NCBI RefSeq assembly: GCF_047302425.1
Contig: NZ_CP154855.1
Span: 2,356,001 to 2,420,000 of the forward strand
Length of the DNA: 64,000 nt
Direction of reading: 5' to 3'
Source of the DNA: Oceanitalea sp047302425
Lineage (GTDB): Bacteria > Actinomycetota > Actinomycetes > Actinomycetales > Actinomycetaceae
Shown: positions 51,428-58,832 of the stretch, piece by piece
How the letters are laid out: every line of letters starts with the position of its first letter
Position numbering within the stretch: position 1 is the stretch's first letter
The notes under the pieces: model-generated
What the model was told of the DNA's origin: nothing
Database searches by the model: none
What the model saw: only the letters and a program-made list of their open reading frames with translations
Program-made: the position numbers and the translations under genes

Positions 51428-52666
51428 CTAGGGGCGCGGCCGCGGGACCAGTCGCTGGAGCTGGGTGACGTGCTGGGGCCCGAGCTCCTCGAGGGTGGTG
51501 ACCTGGAGGAGCTTCATCGTGCGGCGGACCTGGTCGGCGAGGATCGCGATGGCCCGGTCCACGCCCTGGCGCCCGCCGGCCATGAGCCCGTAGAGGTAGG
51601 CGCGCCCGATGAAGGTGAAGCGGGCCCCCAGGGCGACGGCGGCGACGATGTCGGCGCCGTTCATGATGCCGGTGTCGATCGTGACCTCGAGGTCGCTGCC
51701 GACCTCGCGGACCACCTCGGGCAGAAGGTGGAAGGGAACGGGGGCGCGGTCGAGCTGGCGCCCGCCGTGGTTGGACAGCACGATGCCGTCCAACCCGAGG
51801 TCGGCGAGCCGCTTGGCGTCGGCGACCGTCTGCACCCCCTTGACGACGATCGTGCCGGGCCACATGCCCCGGATGGTGGCGAGGTCCTCGTAGTTGATCG
51901 AGGGATCCATCGCCGAGTCGAGCAGCTCACCGACGGTGCCGCCGGTGGAGGACAGGGAGGCGAACTCGAGCTTGGGCGTGGTGAGGAAGTCGACCCACCA
52001 CCACGGCCGGGGCACCGCGTTGGCGACCGTGCGCACGGTCAGCTGCGGCGGGATCGAGAAGCCGTTGCGGGTGTCGCGCAGCCGCGCCCCGGCCACCGGG
52101 GTGTCCACGGTGAAGAACAGCGTGTCGAAGCCCGCGGCCGCGGCGCGCTCGACGAGCCCGTAGGAGATCTCGCGCTGCTTCATGACGTAGAGCTGGAACC
52201 AGTTGCGCCCGTGGGGGTTGGCCGCCTTGACGTCCTCGATCGACGTCGTGCCCAGCGTGGAGAGCGTGAAGGGGATGCCCGCCGCGCCGGCCGCCCCCGC
52301 GCCGGCGACCTCACCGGCGGTGTGCATGAGCCGCGTGAAGCCGGTGGGCGCGATCCCGAAGGGCAGGGCCGAGGGGCCGCCGAAGATCGTCGTGCTCGTG
52401 TCCACCCGCGAGACGTCGCGCAGGATCGAGGGGTGGAACTCCACGTCCTGGAAGGCCTGCCGCGCCCGGGCGAGGGACAGCTCGCCCTCCGCGGCGCCGT
52501 CGGTGTAGTCGAAGGCGGCCGCCGGGGTGCGCCGCTTGGCGATCGCCCGCAGGTCCTCGATCGTCAGCGCCGCGTCCAGCCGCCGCTTGCGCGCGTCGAG
52601 ACTGGGCCGCTTGAACTGCACCAGCTCGAGCACCTCGCGCGGGTTGGGGACCTGACGCTTGACCAT
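51428..52666 (-). CDS. FMN-dependent alpha-hydroxy-acid dehydrogenase (L-lactate dehydrogenase-like)
   Basis: 412 aa; ATG with GAGGAGG about 8 nt upstream. The (beta/alpha)8 FMN fold shows in AAFDYTDGAAEGE (near residue 50), LPFGIAPTGFTRLMH, QLYVMKQREIS, the lysine in TIVVKGVQT and the catalytic LSNHGGRQLDRAPVP (His and Arg). The end ALGARFTFIGRAYLYGLMAGG binds phosphate of FMN. This branch holds LldD/LldA-like L-lactate dehydrogenases. It follows rhaD by 35 nt on the same strand. Because the aldolase/dehydrogenase of this operon yields L-lactate, oxidation of that lactate to pyruvate is the obvious role. Lactate specificity is inferred. Confidence 0.88.
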   Translation of the reverse strand: MVKRQVPNPREVLELVQFKRPSLDARKRRLDAALTIEDLRAIAKRRTPAAAFDYTDGAAEGELSLARARQAFQDVEFHPSILRDVSRVDTSTTIFGGPSALPFGIAPTGFTRLMHTAGEVAGAGAAGAAGIPFTLSTLGTTSIEDVKAANPHGRNWFQLYVMKQREISYGLVERAAAAGFDTLFFTVDTPVAGARLRDTRNGFSIPPQLTVRTVANAVPRPWWWVDFLTTPKLEFASLSSTGGTVGELLDSAMDPSINYEDLATIRGMWPGTIVVKGVQTVADAKRLADLGLDGIVLSNHGGRQLDRAPVPFHLLPEVVREVGSDLEVTIDTGIMNGADIVAAVALGARFTFIGRAYLYGLMAGGRQGVDRAIAILADQVRRTMKLLQVTTLEELGPQHVTQLQRLVPRPRP

Positions 52667-52701
52667 GAAGACGACCTCCTCGACGTGACTGCGTGCAGAC
52701 T

Positions 52702-53532
52702 CTACGGCCGGACCCACGGAGAGCTGACATCGAAGGCCGTGGCGACATCCGCCGTCTCCGCGGGGGTCAGCCCCTCGGCGCGGCCACCGGCCACGATGTC
52801 CATGTACTCGTAGCGCGCGCCGGTCTCGGCGTAGTCGATGCGGTCGACGGCGCGGGTCACCAAGTCGTCCGAGCGCGCCATGACCCCGTGCTTGCTCCAC
52901 AGCACGATCTCGTGCCGGCGCAGTCCGGCGACGTTCGCCGCCATGAGCTGGTCCGAGCCGGGCACCATGAAGTCGAGCACGCCCACCCCCTCGGGCAGCG
53001 CGACGACCGACTCCGGCTCCCAGCGCAGGATGCGCCCGTTGAGCGCGGCGTCGTCGCGGTAGGCCGGGATGTGGCTGAGGTAGGTGAGGTGCGGCGGCTG
53101 CGCGTGGACGACGGCGTGGAAGAGCAGCCCGCGCCGCGCCACGTGGTCCTCGTGCACCGCGAGGTGGGAGTTGAGCTCGCTGGTCAGCGCGGCGAACAGC
53201 CGCCGCGGTGAGCTGTGCAGGGTGCCGGTGAGCCCGCCCTCGTGGACCCGCAGCGCGCCGACGTTCGCCAGCGGGTCCCCGGCGATCTGCCGCAGCCGTC
53301 GCCCGGAGCCGGTGACGAGCACGGTGCCGCCGGCCAGCGACGGCGCCGCGAGCGGGAGGGTGACCTCCTCCTGGACCGGGAAGCGGTGGCGCAGCTCGAC
53401 GTCCCAGCCCAGGTACGCGGAGATGTTCCCGGCGCCGGCCTCGCTGGCGTCGATCTCGCTGATGCGTGAGCCGGCCTCGCCCATGCTGGCGAGGAGGGCG
53501 TCGAGCTCCGGGAGCGGTTCGCGCACGGGCAT
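52702..53532 (-). CDS. rhaD: Rhamnulose-1-phosphate aldolase (class II, RhaD)
   Basis: 276 aa, nearly the size of E. coli RhaD (274). Features of the zinc class II aldolases are GAGNISAYLGWD (near residue 33), VLVTGSGRRLRQIAG (near 70), the metal histidines in VVHAQPPHLTYLSH (near 140) and LWSKHGVMARS (near 212). It splits L-rhamnulose-1-phosphate into DHAP and L-lactaldehyde. It is 13 nt after rhaB. A second aldolase for the same reaction is fused in rhaEW two genes upstream, so the two may be redundant or differ in substrate. Confidence 0.9.
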   Translation of the reverse strand: MPVREPLPELDALLASMGEAGSRISEIDASEAGAGNISAYLGWDVELRHRFPVQEEVTLPLAAPSLAGGTVLVTGSGRRLRQIAGDPLANVGALRVHEGGLTGTLHSSPRRLFAALTSELNSHLAVHEDHVARRGLLFHAVVHAQPPHLTYLSHIPAYRDDAALNGRILRWEPESVVALPEGVGVLDFMVPGSDQLMAANVAGLRRHEIVLWSKHGVMARSDDLVTRAVDRIDYAETGARYEYMDIVAGGRAEGLTPAETADVATAFDVSSPWVRP

Positions 53533-53545
53533 GGTGGCTCCTTGG

Positions 53546-55030
53546 TCAGTGCTGGTGGGTCGGGGACAGGTGCTGATCGGCGGCCTGCCAGGCCGCAGGA
53601 TCGCCGGCGGGCCGGTAGCGGCGGGTGGCCGTGGAGGCGGCGACGACCTCGCGCAGGGCGGCCAGGCCGGTGGGCAGCTCACCGCTCGCCTGCGCCTGGA
53701 CGAGCAGGTTGCCCACGGCGGTGCCCTCGGCCGGCCCGGCGACGACCGGTAGGCCGGTCGCGTCGGCGGTGAGCTGGCACAGCAGCTCGTTGCGCGCCCC
53801 GCCGCCGACGACGTGGACGACGTCGACCTCCCGCCCGGCCAGCGCGCCGGCCTGGCGTACGGCGCGGCGGTAGGCGAGGGCGAGGGAGTCGAGGATGCAC
53901 CGGGCGGCCTGCGCCGGGCCGCGGGGCGCCTCCTGGCCGGCGCGCCGGGCGGCCGCCGCCAGCCGCGCGGGCATGTCGCCCGGCGGCAGGAAGGTGGGGT
54001 CGTCGAGGTCGACGACGCAGCCCAGGGCGGGCTCGGCGCGGGCGGCGGCGAGCAGCTCGGGCAGGTCGAGGTCCTGTCCCTCCTCGCGCCAGGCGCGCAG
54101 GCACTCCTGGAGCACCCACAGGCCCGTGACGTTGCGCAGGTAGCGCACCGTCCCGTCCACGCCCAGCTCGTTGGTGAAGTTCGCGGTGCGGCTGGCCGCC
54201 GTGAGCACCGGCCCGGGCAGCTCGAGGCCCACGAGGGACCACGTGCCCGAGGAGATGTAGGCGGCCCGCGGCGAGCCCATCGGCACGCCCGCAACCGCCG
54301 AAGCGGTGTCGTGCGAGCCGACGGTGACGAGCCGTGCCTCCCCCACCCCGAGCTCCGGGCGCAGCCGCCCGACGGCGGTCCCCGGCTCCACGAGGCGGGG
54401 CAGCAGCCCGGCCACGTCGCTGCCGGTGAGCGCGGCGAGGCCTGATACGACGTCGTCGGACCACTGCCGGGTGCGCACGTCGACCAGCCCGGTGGTCGAG
54501 GCGTTGGTGACCTCGGCGACGAACGCACCGGAGAGCCAGTGCCCCAGGAGGTCGGGCAGCAGGAGCAGCGCCCGTGCCGCGGAGAGCTGCGCGCTGCCGG
54601 CCGCCGCGGCGAGCTGGAAGATCGTGTTGAAGGGCTGGACCTGCAGGCCGGTGCGAGCGTAGAGCCACTCGGCCGGCAGGTGCGCGAAGACCCGCTCCGG
54701 TACGCCGGCGGTCCGCGCGTCCCGGTAGTGGACGGGGTTGCCCACCAGCGCCCCGTCCGCGTCGAGCAGCCCGTAGTCCACCGCCCACGAGTCGATGCCC
54801 ACCGAGGTGAGCGGGCCGTGTTCGCGCACCGCCGTCCGCAGCCCCGCGAGGACCTCCCGGTACAGGCCCAGGACGTCGGTGTGGAGCACCTCCCGCTCCC
54901 CCGCCGGCACGCCGACCGGCGCGTTGGGGAAGCGGGTGACTTCGGTGGTCTCCAGCCGGCCGCCCTCGAGGCGCCCGACGATGACCCGGCCGCTCGAGGC
55001 ACCGAGGTCGACGGCGGCGTACACGCTCAC
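53546..55030 (-). CDS. rhaB: Rhamnulokinase
   Basis: 494 aa from a GTG overlapping the rhaEW stop (GTGA). FGGY-type sugar kinase: phosphate loop AAVDLGASSGRVIVG at residue 5, SVGIDSWAVDYGLLD (near residue 75), VGSHDTASAVAG (near 245), ISSGTWSLVGLE (near 268) and VVGGGARNELLCQLTADATG (near 420). It phosphorylates L-rhamnulose at O-1. The length agrees with E. coli RhaB (489). Confidence 0.94.
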   Translation of the reverse strand: MSVYAAVDLGASSGRVIVGRLEGGRLETTEVTRFPNAPVGVPAGEREVLHTDVLGLYREVLAGLRTAVREHGPLTSVGIDSWAVDYGLLDADGALVGNPVHYRDARTAGVPERVFAHLPAEWLYARTGLQVQPFNTIFQLAAAAGSAQLSAARALLLLPDLLGHWLSGAFVAEVTNASTTGLVDVRTRQWSDDVVSGLAALTGSDVAGLLPRLVEPGTAVGRLRPELGVGEARLVTVGSHDTASAVAGVPMGSPRAAYISSGTWSLVGLELPGPVLTAASRTANFTNELGVDGTVRYLRNVTGLWVLQECLRAWREEGQDLDLPELLAAARAEPALGCVVDLDDPTFLPPGDMPARLAAAARRAGQEAPRGPAQAARCILDSLALAYRRAVRQAGALAGREVDVVHVVGGGARNELLCQLTADATGLPVVAGPAEGTAVGNLLVQAQASGELPTGLAALREVVAASTATRRYRPAGDPAAWQAADQHLSPTHQH

Positions 55031-57075
55031 CGGAGGAAGGCGGCGGCGACCCCGGAGTCGACCGGGATGTGCAGGCCGGTGGTCTGGGTGAGGTCGGGGC
55101 CGGTGAGGGCGAGGACGGCGGCGGCGACGTGCTCGGGGAGCACCTCGCGCTTGAGGAGCGTGCGGCCCGCGTAGTACTTGCCGAGCTCCTCCTCCGGCAC
55201 CCCGTAGACAGCGGCGCGCTTGGCACCCCAGCCGCCGGCGAAGATGCCCGAGCCGCGGACGACGCCGTCGGGGTTGACGCCGTTGACCCGGATCCCGTGC
55301 TCCCCGAGCTCGGCGGCGAGCAGCCGCACCTGGTGGGCCTGGTCGGCCTTGGCGGCGCCGTAGGCGACGTTGTTGGGGCCGGCGAACAGGGAGTTCTTCG
55401 AGGCGATGTAGACGATGTCCCCGCCCATGCCCTGGGCGATCATCGCGCGGGCCGCCTCGCGGGCGACGAGGAAGGAGCCGCGGGCCATGACGTCGTGCTG
55501 GAGGTCCCAGTCCGCCGTCGTCGTCTCGAGCAGCGGCTTGGAGATCGACAGACCGGCGTTGTTGACGACGAGGTCGACGCCCCCGAAGGCGAGGTTCGCG
55601 GCCGCCACGAGCGCCGCGACGGCGTCCTCGTCGGTGACGTCGCCGCCGACGGCGACGGCCCGGTCGGGGCCGCCGAGCGCCTGCGCCACCTCCTCGGCGC
55701 CCTCGAGGTTGCGGTCGGCGACGACGACGCACGCGCCCTCCGCCGCGAGCCGCTTGGCGATCGCCTTGCCGATGCCCGACGCCGCGCCGGTGACGAGCGC
55801 GACCCGGGTGGCGAGCGTCTTGGGCTTGGGCATCCGCTGGAGCTTGGCCTCCTCCAGCGCCCAGTACTCGATGCGGAACTTCTCCGACTCGTCGATCGGG
55901 GTGTAGGTGGAGATCGCCTCGGCCCCGCGCATGACGTTGATCGCGTTGACGTAGAACTCCCCCGCGACGCGGGCGGTCTGCTTGTCCTTCCCGAAGGAGA
56001 ACATCCCCACGCCGGGCACGAGGACGATCGCCGGGTCGGCGCCGCGCATCGCCGGCGAGTCCGGCTCGGCGTTGCGCTCGTAGTAGGCGGCGTAGTCCTC
56101 GCGGTAGGCGGCGTGCAGCTCGCGCAGGCGCGCGACGGCGTCCTCGAGCGGCACGTCGGCGGGCAGGTCGAGGACGAGCGGCTTGACCTTGGTCCGCAGG
56201 AAGTGGTCGGGGCAGGAGGTGCCCAGCTCGGCCAGCGCGGCCAGCTTCTCGCGGGAGAGGAAGTCGAGGACGACGGCGGAGTCGGTCACGTGGCCCACCT
56301 GCGGGCGGTCCGTGCTCGCCAGGCCCCGGATGACGGGGGCGAGGGCGGCCGCGCGGGCGCGGCGGGCGTCGTCGGGCAGCGGCTCGCGGCCGGGGACGAC
56401 GGCGCCGAAGGGGTGCCTGCCCTCGGCCGCGAGCCGCTCGGTGCGCTCGGCGATGAAGGCCTCGGCCGTGCGGATGATCTCGAGGGAGTTCGCCTCGCTC
56501 TCCTCACTCGTCGCGCCCCACGCGGTGATCCCGTGGCCGCCGAGGACGCAGCCGATCGCCTGCGGGTTGGCCCGCTGGACGGCGGCGATGTCGAGGCCGA
56601 GCTGGAAGCCGGGACGGCGCCACGGCACCCACACGACGCGGTCGCCGAAGCACTCGCGGGTGAGCGCCTCGCCGTCGGCGGCGGTGGCGAGCGCGATCCC
56701 GGAGTCGGGGTGGAGGTGGTCGACGTGGGGCATCTCGACCAGGCCGTGCATGGCGGTGTCGATGCTCGGGGCGGCTCCGCCCCTGCCGTGGAGGCAGTAG
56801 TCGAAGGCGGCGACCATCTCATCCTCGCGCTCGACGCCGGGGTAGACGTCGACGAGGGCGCGCAGGCGGTCCAGGCGCAGGACGGCCAGGCCCGCCTCGG
56901 TGAGGGTGCCGAGGTCGCCCCCGGAGCCCTTGACCCAGCACAGCTCGACCGGGCGGCCGGTCACGGGATCGGTCGCGGTGCCCTTGGCGGAGGTGTTGCC
57001 GCCGGCGTAGTTCGTGTTGCGGGGGTCGGCGCCGAGCCGGTTGGAACGGGCGATGAGGTCGGACGGGGTGCTCAA
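55027..57075 (-). CDS. rhaEW: Bifunctional rhamnulose-1-phosphate aldolase / lactaldehyde dehydrogenase
   Basis: 682 aa. Start is a TTG at 57075 with GGAG 7 nt before it; no ATG or GTG is near. Residues 1-400 are a class II aldolase domain (YAGGNTSAKG, WVKGSGGDLGTL, MPHVDHLHPDSGIA, LGGHGITAWG). Residues about 422-682 are an SDR domain (VALVTGAASGIGKAIAKRLA, VNNAGLSISKPL, YGAAKADQ). The fused enzyme, also called RhaEW or YuxG-like, splits rhamnulose-1-phosphate to DHAP and L-lactaldehyde and oxidises the latter to L-lactate with NAD. Because lactaldehyde is toxic, the fusion may pass it on directly. It lies 37 nt after rhaI. Confidence 0.93.
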   Translation of the reverse strand: MSTPSDLIARSNRLGADPRNTNYAGGNTSAKGTATDPVTGRPVELCWVKGSGGDLGTLTEAGLAVLRLDRLRALVDVYPGVEREDEMVAAFDYCLHGRGGAAPSIDTAMHGLVEMPHVDHLHPDSGIALATAADGEALTRECFGDRVVWVPWRRPGFQLGLDIAAVQRANPQAIGCVLGGHGITAWGATSEESEANSLEIIRTAEAFIAERTERLAAEGRHPFGAVVPGREPLPDDARRARAAALAPVIRGLASTDRPQVGHVTDSAVVLDFLSREKLAALAELGTSCPDHFLRTKVKPLVLDLPADVPLEDAVARLRELHAAYREDYAAYYERNAEPDSPAMRGADPAIVLVPGVGMFSFGKDKQTARVAGEFYVNAINVMRGAEAISTYTPIDESEKFRIEYWALEEAKLQRMPKPKTLATRVALVTGAASGIGKAIAKRLAAEGACVVVADRNLEGAEEVAQALGGPDRAVAVGGDVTDEDAVAALVAAANLAFGGVDLVVNNAGLSISKPLLETTTADWDLQHDVMARGSFLVAREAARAMIAQGMGGDIVYIASKNSLFAGPNNVAYGAAKADQAHQVRLLAAELGEHGIRVNGVNPDGVVRGSGIFAGGWGAKRAAVYGVPEEELGKYYAGRTLLKREVLPEHVAAAVLALTGPDLTQTTGLHIPVDSGVAAAFLR

Positions 57076-57112
57076 CAGAATCTCCGTGATGTGTATCGAG
57101 GGGAAGAGTGGG

Positions 57113-58276
57113 TCAGGCGCCCCAGCCGGCCTGGGTGCCGCCGACGCGCTCGGCGGCGATCCGCTCGAGGTAGCCGCTGGCGGCGAAGGTGGCCAGGGGG
57201 TCCTCGGGCAGGCCGCGCTCGGCGCGCCACTGCGCGAGGCGGGGGCGGACGTCGGTCCAGAAGGCGTCCATGAGGACGCCGTGGGCCGTGAGGACATCCT
57301 GGGCGGCCTGCGCCTCGGCGAGGGCGGCGTGGTCCACCTGCAGCGCCTTGAGCACGGCCTCCTGGACGTTGAGGACCGAGCGGATCTGGCCGGGGATCTT
57401 CGCCTCGATGTTGTGGCACTGGTCGAGCATGAAGGCCACCGGCGACCCGGCGCCCAGCCCGCCGCCGCGGAGGACCTCGACGACGATCCGGAAGAGCTGG
57501 AAGGGGTCGGCCGCCCCGACGATGAGGTCGTCGTCGGCGTAGAAGCGGGAGTTGAAGTCGAAGGAGCCGAGCTTCCCCAGCCGCAGCAGCTGCATGACGA
57601 TGAACTCGATGTTCGTGCCCGGTGCGTGGTGCCCGGTGTCGAGGCACACGACGGCACGCTCCCCGAGCGCGGCGACCTGGGCGTAGGCGGTGCCCCAGTC
57701 CGGCACGTCGGTGTGGTAGAACGCCGGCTCGAAGAACTTGTACTCGAGGACGAGGCGCTGGTCCTCGCCGATCTGGTCGTAGATCTCGGCGAGGGACTCC
57801 GCGAGGGCGTCCTGGCGGCCGCGCAGGTCGTCCTGGCCGGGGTAGTTCGTGCCGTCGGCCAGCCAGATCTTCAGGTCCCGGGAGCCGGTGGCGGCCATGA
57901 CCTCGAGGCACTGCAGGTGGTGGTCGATCGCCTTGCGGCGGGCCTTCTCGTCGCGGGCGGCGAGGGAGCCGAACTTGAAGTCCTCGTCCTGGAAGGTGTT
58001 GGAGTTGATCGTGCCCAGGCGCATGCCGAGGTCCTCGGCGTAGCGGCGCAGGTGCCCGTAGTCCTCCACGGTGTCCCAGGGGATGTGGAGGGCCACCGTG
58101 GGCGAGCCACCGGTGTGGCGGTGCACCTGGGCGGCGTCGGCGATCTTCTCGTAGGGGTCGCGCGGCACCCCCGGCTGGGGGAAGACCTTGAAGCGCGTGC
58201 CGGAGTTCGCGAAGGCCCACGAGGGCAGCTCGATCTCCAGCTCACCCAGGGTGGTGAGGGCGTCGGTGGCGGTCAC
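57113..58276 (-). CDS. rhaI: L-rhamnose isomerase
   Basis: 387 aa from a GTG overlapping the rhaM stop (GTGA), with AAGGAG 8 nt upstream. It is the Pseudomonas/actinobacterial RhaI type, not E. coli RhaA. The TIM-barrel metal-binding sites show in LVLEYKFFEPAFYHTD (near residue 178), VCLDTGHHAPGTNIE (near 212), FDFNSRFYADDDLI (near 247) and FMLDQCHNIEAKIPGQI (near 288). It turns L-rhamnose into L-rhamnulose. It is the first catabolic gene after the mutarotase. Confidence 0.93.
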   Translation of the reverse strand: MTATDALTTLGELEIELPSWAFANSGTRFKVFPQPGVPRDPYEKIADAAQVHRHTGGSPTVALHIPWDTVEDYGHLRRYAEDLGMRLGTINSNTFQDEDFKFGSLAARDEKARRKAIDHHLQCLEVMAATGSRDLKIWLADGTNYPGQDDLRGRQDALAESLAEIYDQIGEDQRLVLEYKFFEPAFYHTDVPDWGTAYAQVAALGERAVVCLDTGHHAPGTNIEFIVMQLLRLGKLGSFDFNSRFYADDDLIVGAADPFQLFRIVVEVLRGGGLGAGSPVAFMLDQCHNIEAKIPGQIRSVLNVQEAVLKALQVDHAALAEAQAAQDVLTAHGVLMDAFWTDVRPRLAQWRAERGLPEDPLATFAASGYLERIAAERVGGTQAGWGA

Positions 58277-58641
58277 GAGTGCGCTCCTTGGGTCGTCGGG
58301 GTCACCGGCAGGCCGTTGGCCCGCAGCTGGTCCTCGAGGGAGAAGACCTCCTCGAGCACGGTGAAGGTGCGGTCGGGGCTGGCGTCGCTGACGAAGAACT
58401 CCGACATCTCGGCCTGCCACCGGGCGTTGACCTCGGTGGCGGCCATCGCGTCCTGGGCCGCCTCGTAGTCCTCGGTCTCCAGGTACCCGACGAGCACGCC
58501 GTCCGGCGAGAGGTGGAGGGAGTAGTTGCGCCACCCGCTGTCGCGCAGGGCCTCGAGCATCTCCGGCCACACCGCGGCATGGCGCTCGCGGTACTCGGCC
58601 AGGCGGTCCGGCCGGACCTTCGATATCAAGCAGACACGCAT
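58273..58641 (-). CDS. rhaM: L-rhamnose mutarotase
   Basis: 122 aa from the ATG at 58641, which has GGAGG 7 nt upstream; an ATG at 58698 lies inside the operator region. The RhaM pattern is complete: RPDRLAEYRERHAAVWPEML (the histidine of RHAAVWPE), NYSLHLSPDGVLVGYLETEDY and AEMSEFF. It speeds interconversion of alpha and beta L-rhamnose ahead of the isomerase. First gene of the rha operon. Confidence 0.93.
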   Translation of the reverse strand: MRVCLISKVRPDRLAEYRERHAAVWPEMLEALRDSGWRNYSLHLSPDGVLVGYLETEDYEAAQDAMAATEVNARWQAEMSEFFVSDASPDRTFTVLEEVFSLEDQLRANGLPVTPTTQGAHS

Positions 58642-58682
58642 CGTCGCGCCTCCGGTCCTCGGGCGGGCAGGGTCCCCCGCTA

Positions 58683-58694
58683 TGAATCGTTTCA
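58683..58694. promoter_or_regulatory. LacI-type operator O1 at the rha promoter
   Basis: TGAATCGTTTCA, a 12-bp near-perfect palindrome with the central CG of LacI-family sites. On the minus strand it begins 4 nt after the -10 hexamer, covering the transcript start of the rha operon. The same core recurs at 58757-58770. Confidence 0.85.
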
Positions 58695-58698
58695 TCAC

Positions 58699-58727
58699 AC
58701 CCTAGAGCGGCCCCTTTTGGCTGTCAA
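58699..58727 (-). promoter_or_regulatory. Sigma-70-type promoter of the rha operon
   Basis: On the minus strand a perfect -35 TTGACA (58727-58722) and -10 TAGGGT (58704-58699) are spaced by the ideal 17 nt. Transcription would start near 58692, inside operator O1, and rhaM starts about 50 nt further on. It is the clearest housekeeping-type promoter I can see in the window. Confidence 0.8.
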
Positions 58728-58756
58728 CGCTCCGGGCCGCCATTCGGGCCGTTGTC

Positions 58757-58770
58757 GTGAATCGTTTCAC
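58757..58770. promoter_or_regulatory. LacI-type operator O2 at the beta-galactosidase promoter
   Basis: GTGAATCGTTTCAC is a 14-bp palindrome identical in core to O1, 63 nt away between the first bases of the shared 12-mer. It lies 63 nt before the GH42 start, with TAGCAT (58790-58795) as a possible -10. Two sites at this distance, about six helical turns, would allow a tetrameric or paired LacI-family repressor to loop the divergent promoters. The repressor gene is not in the window. Confidence 0.85.
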
Positions 58771-58832
58771 GCCGAGAGGTCACCCCGGCTAGCATCGGGG
58801 GTTTCCGTACCCTCCCCCGGAAGGTGAGAGAC

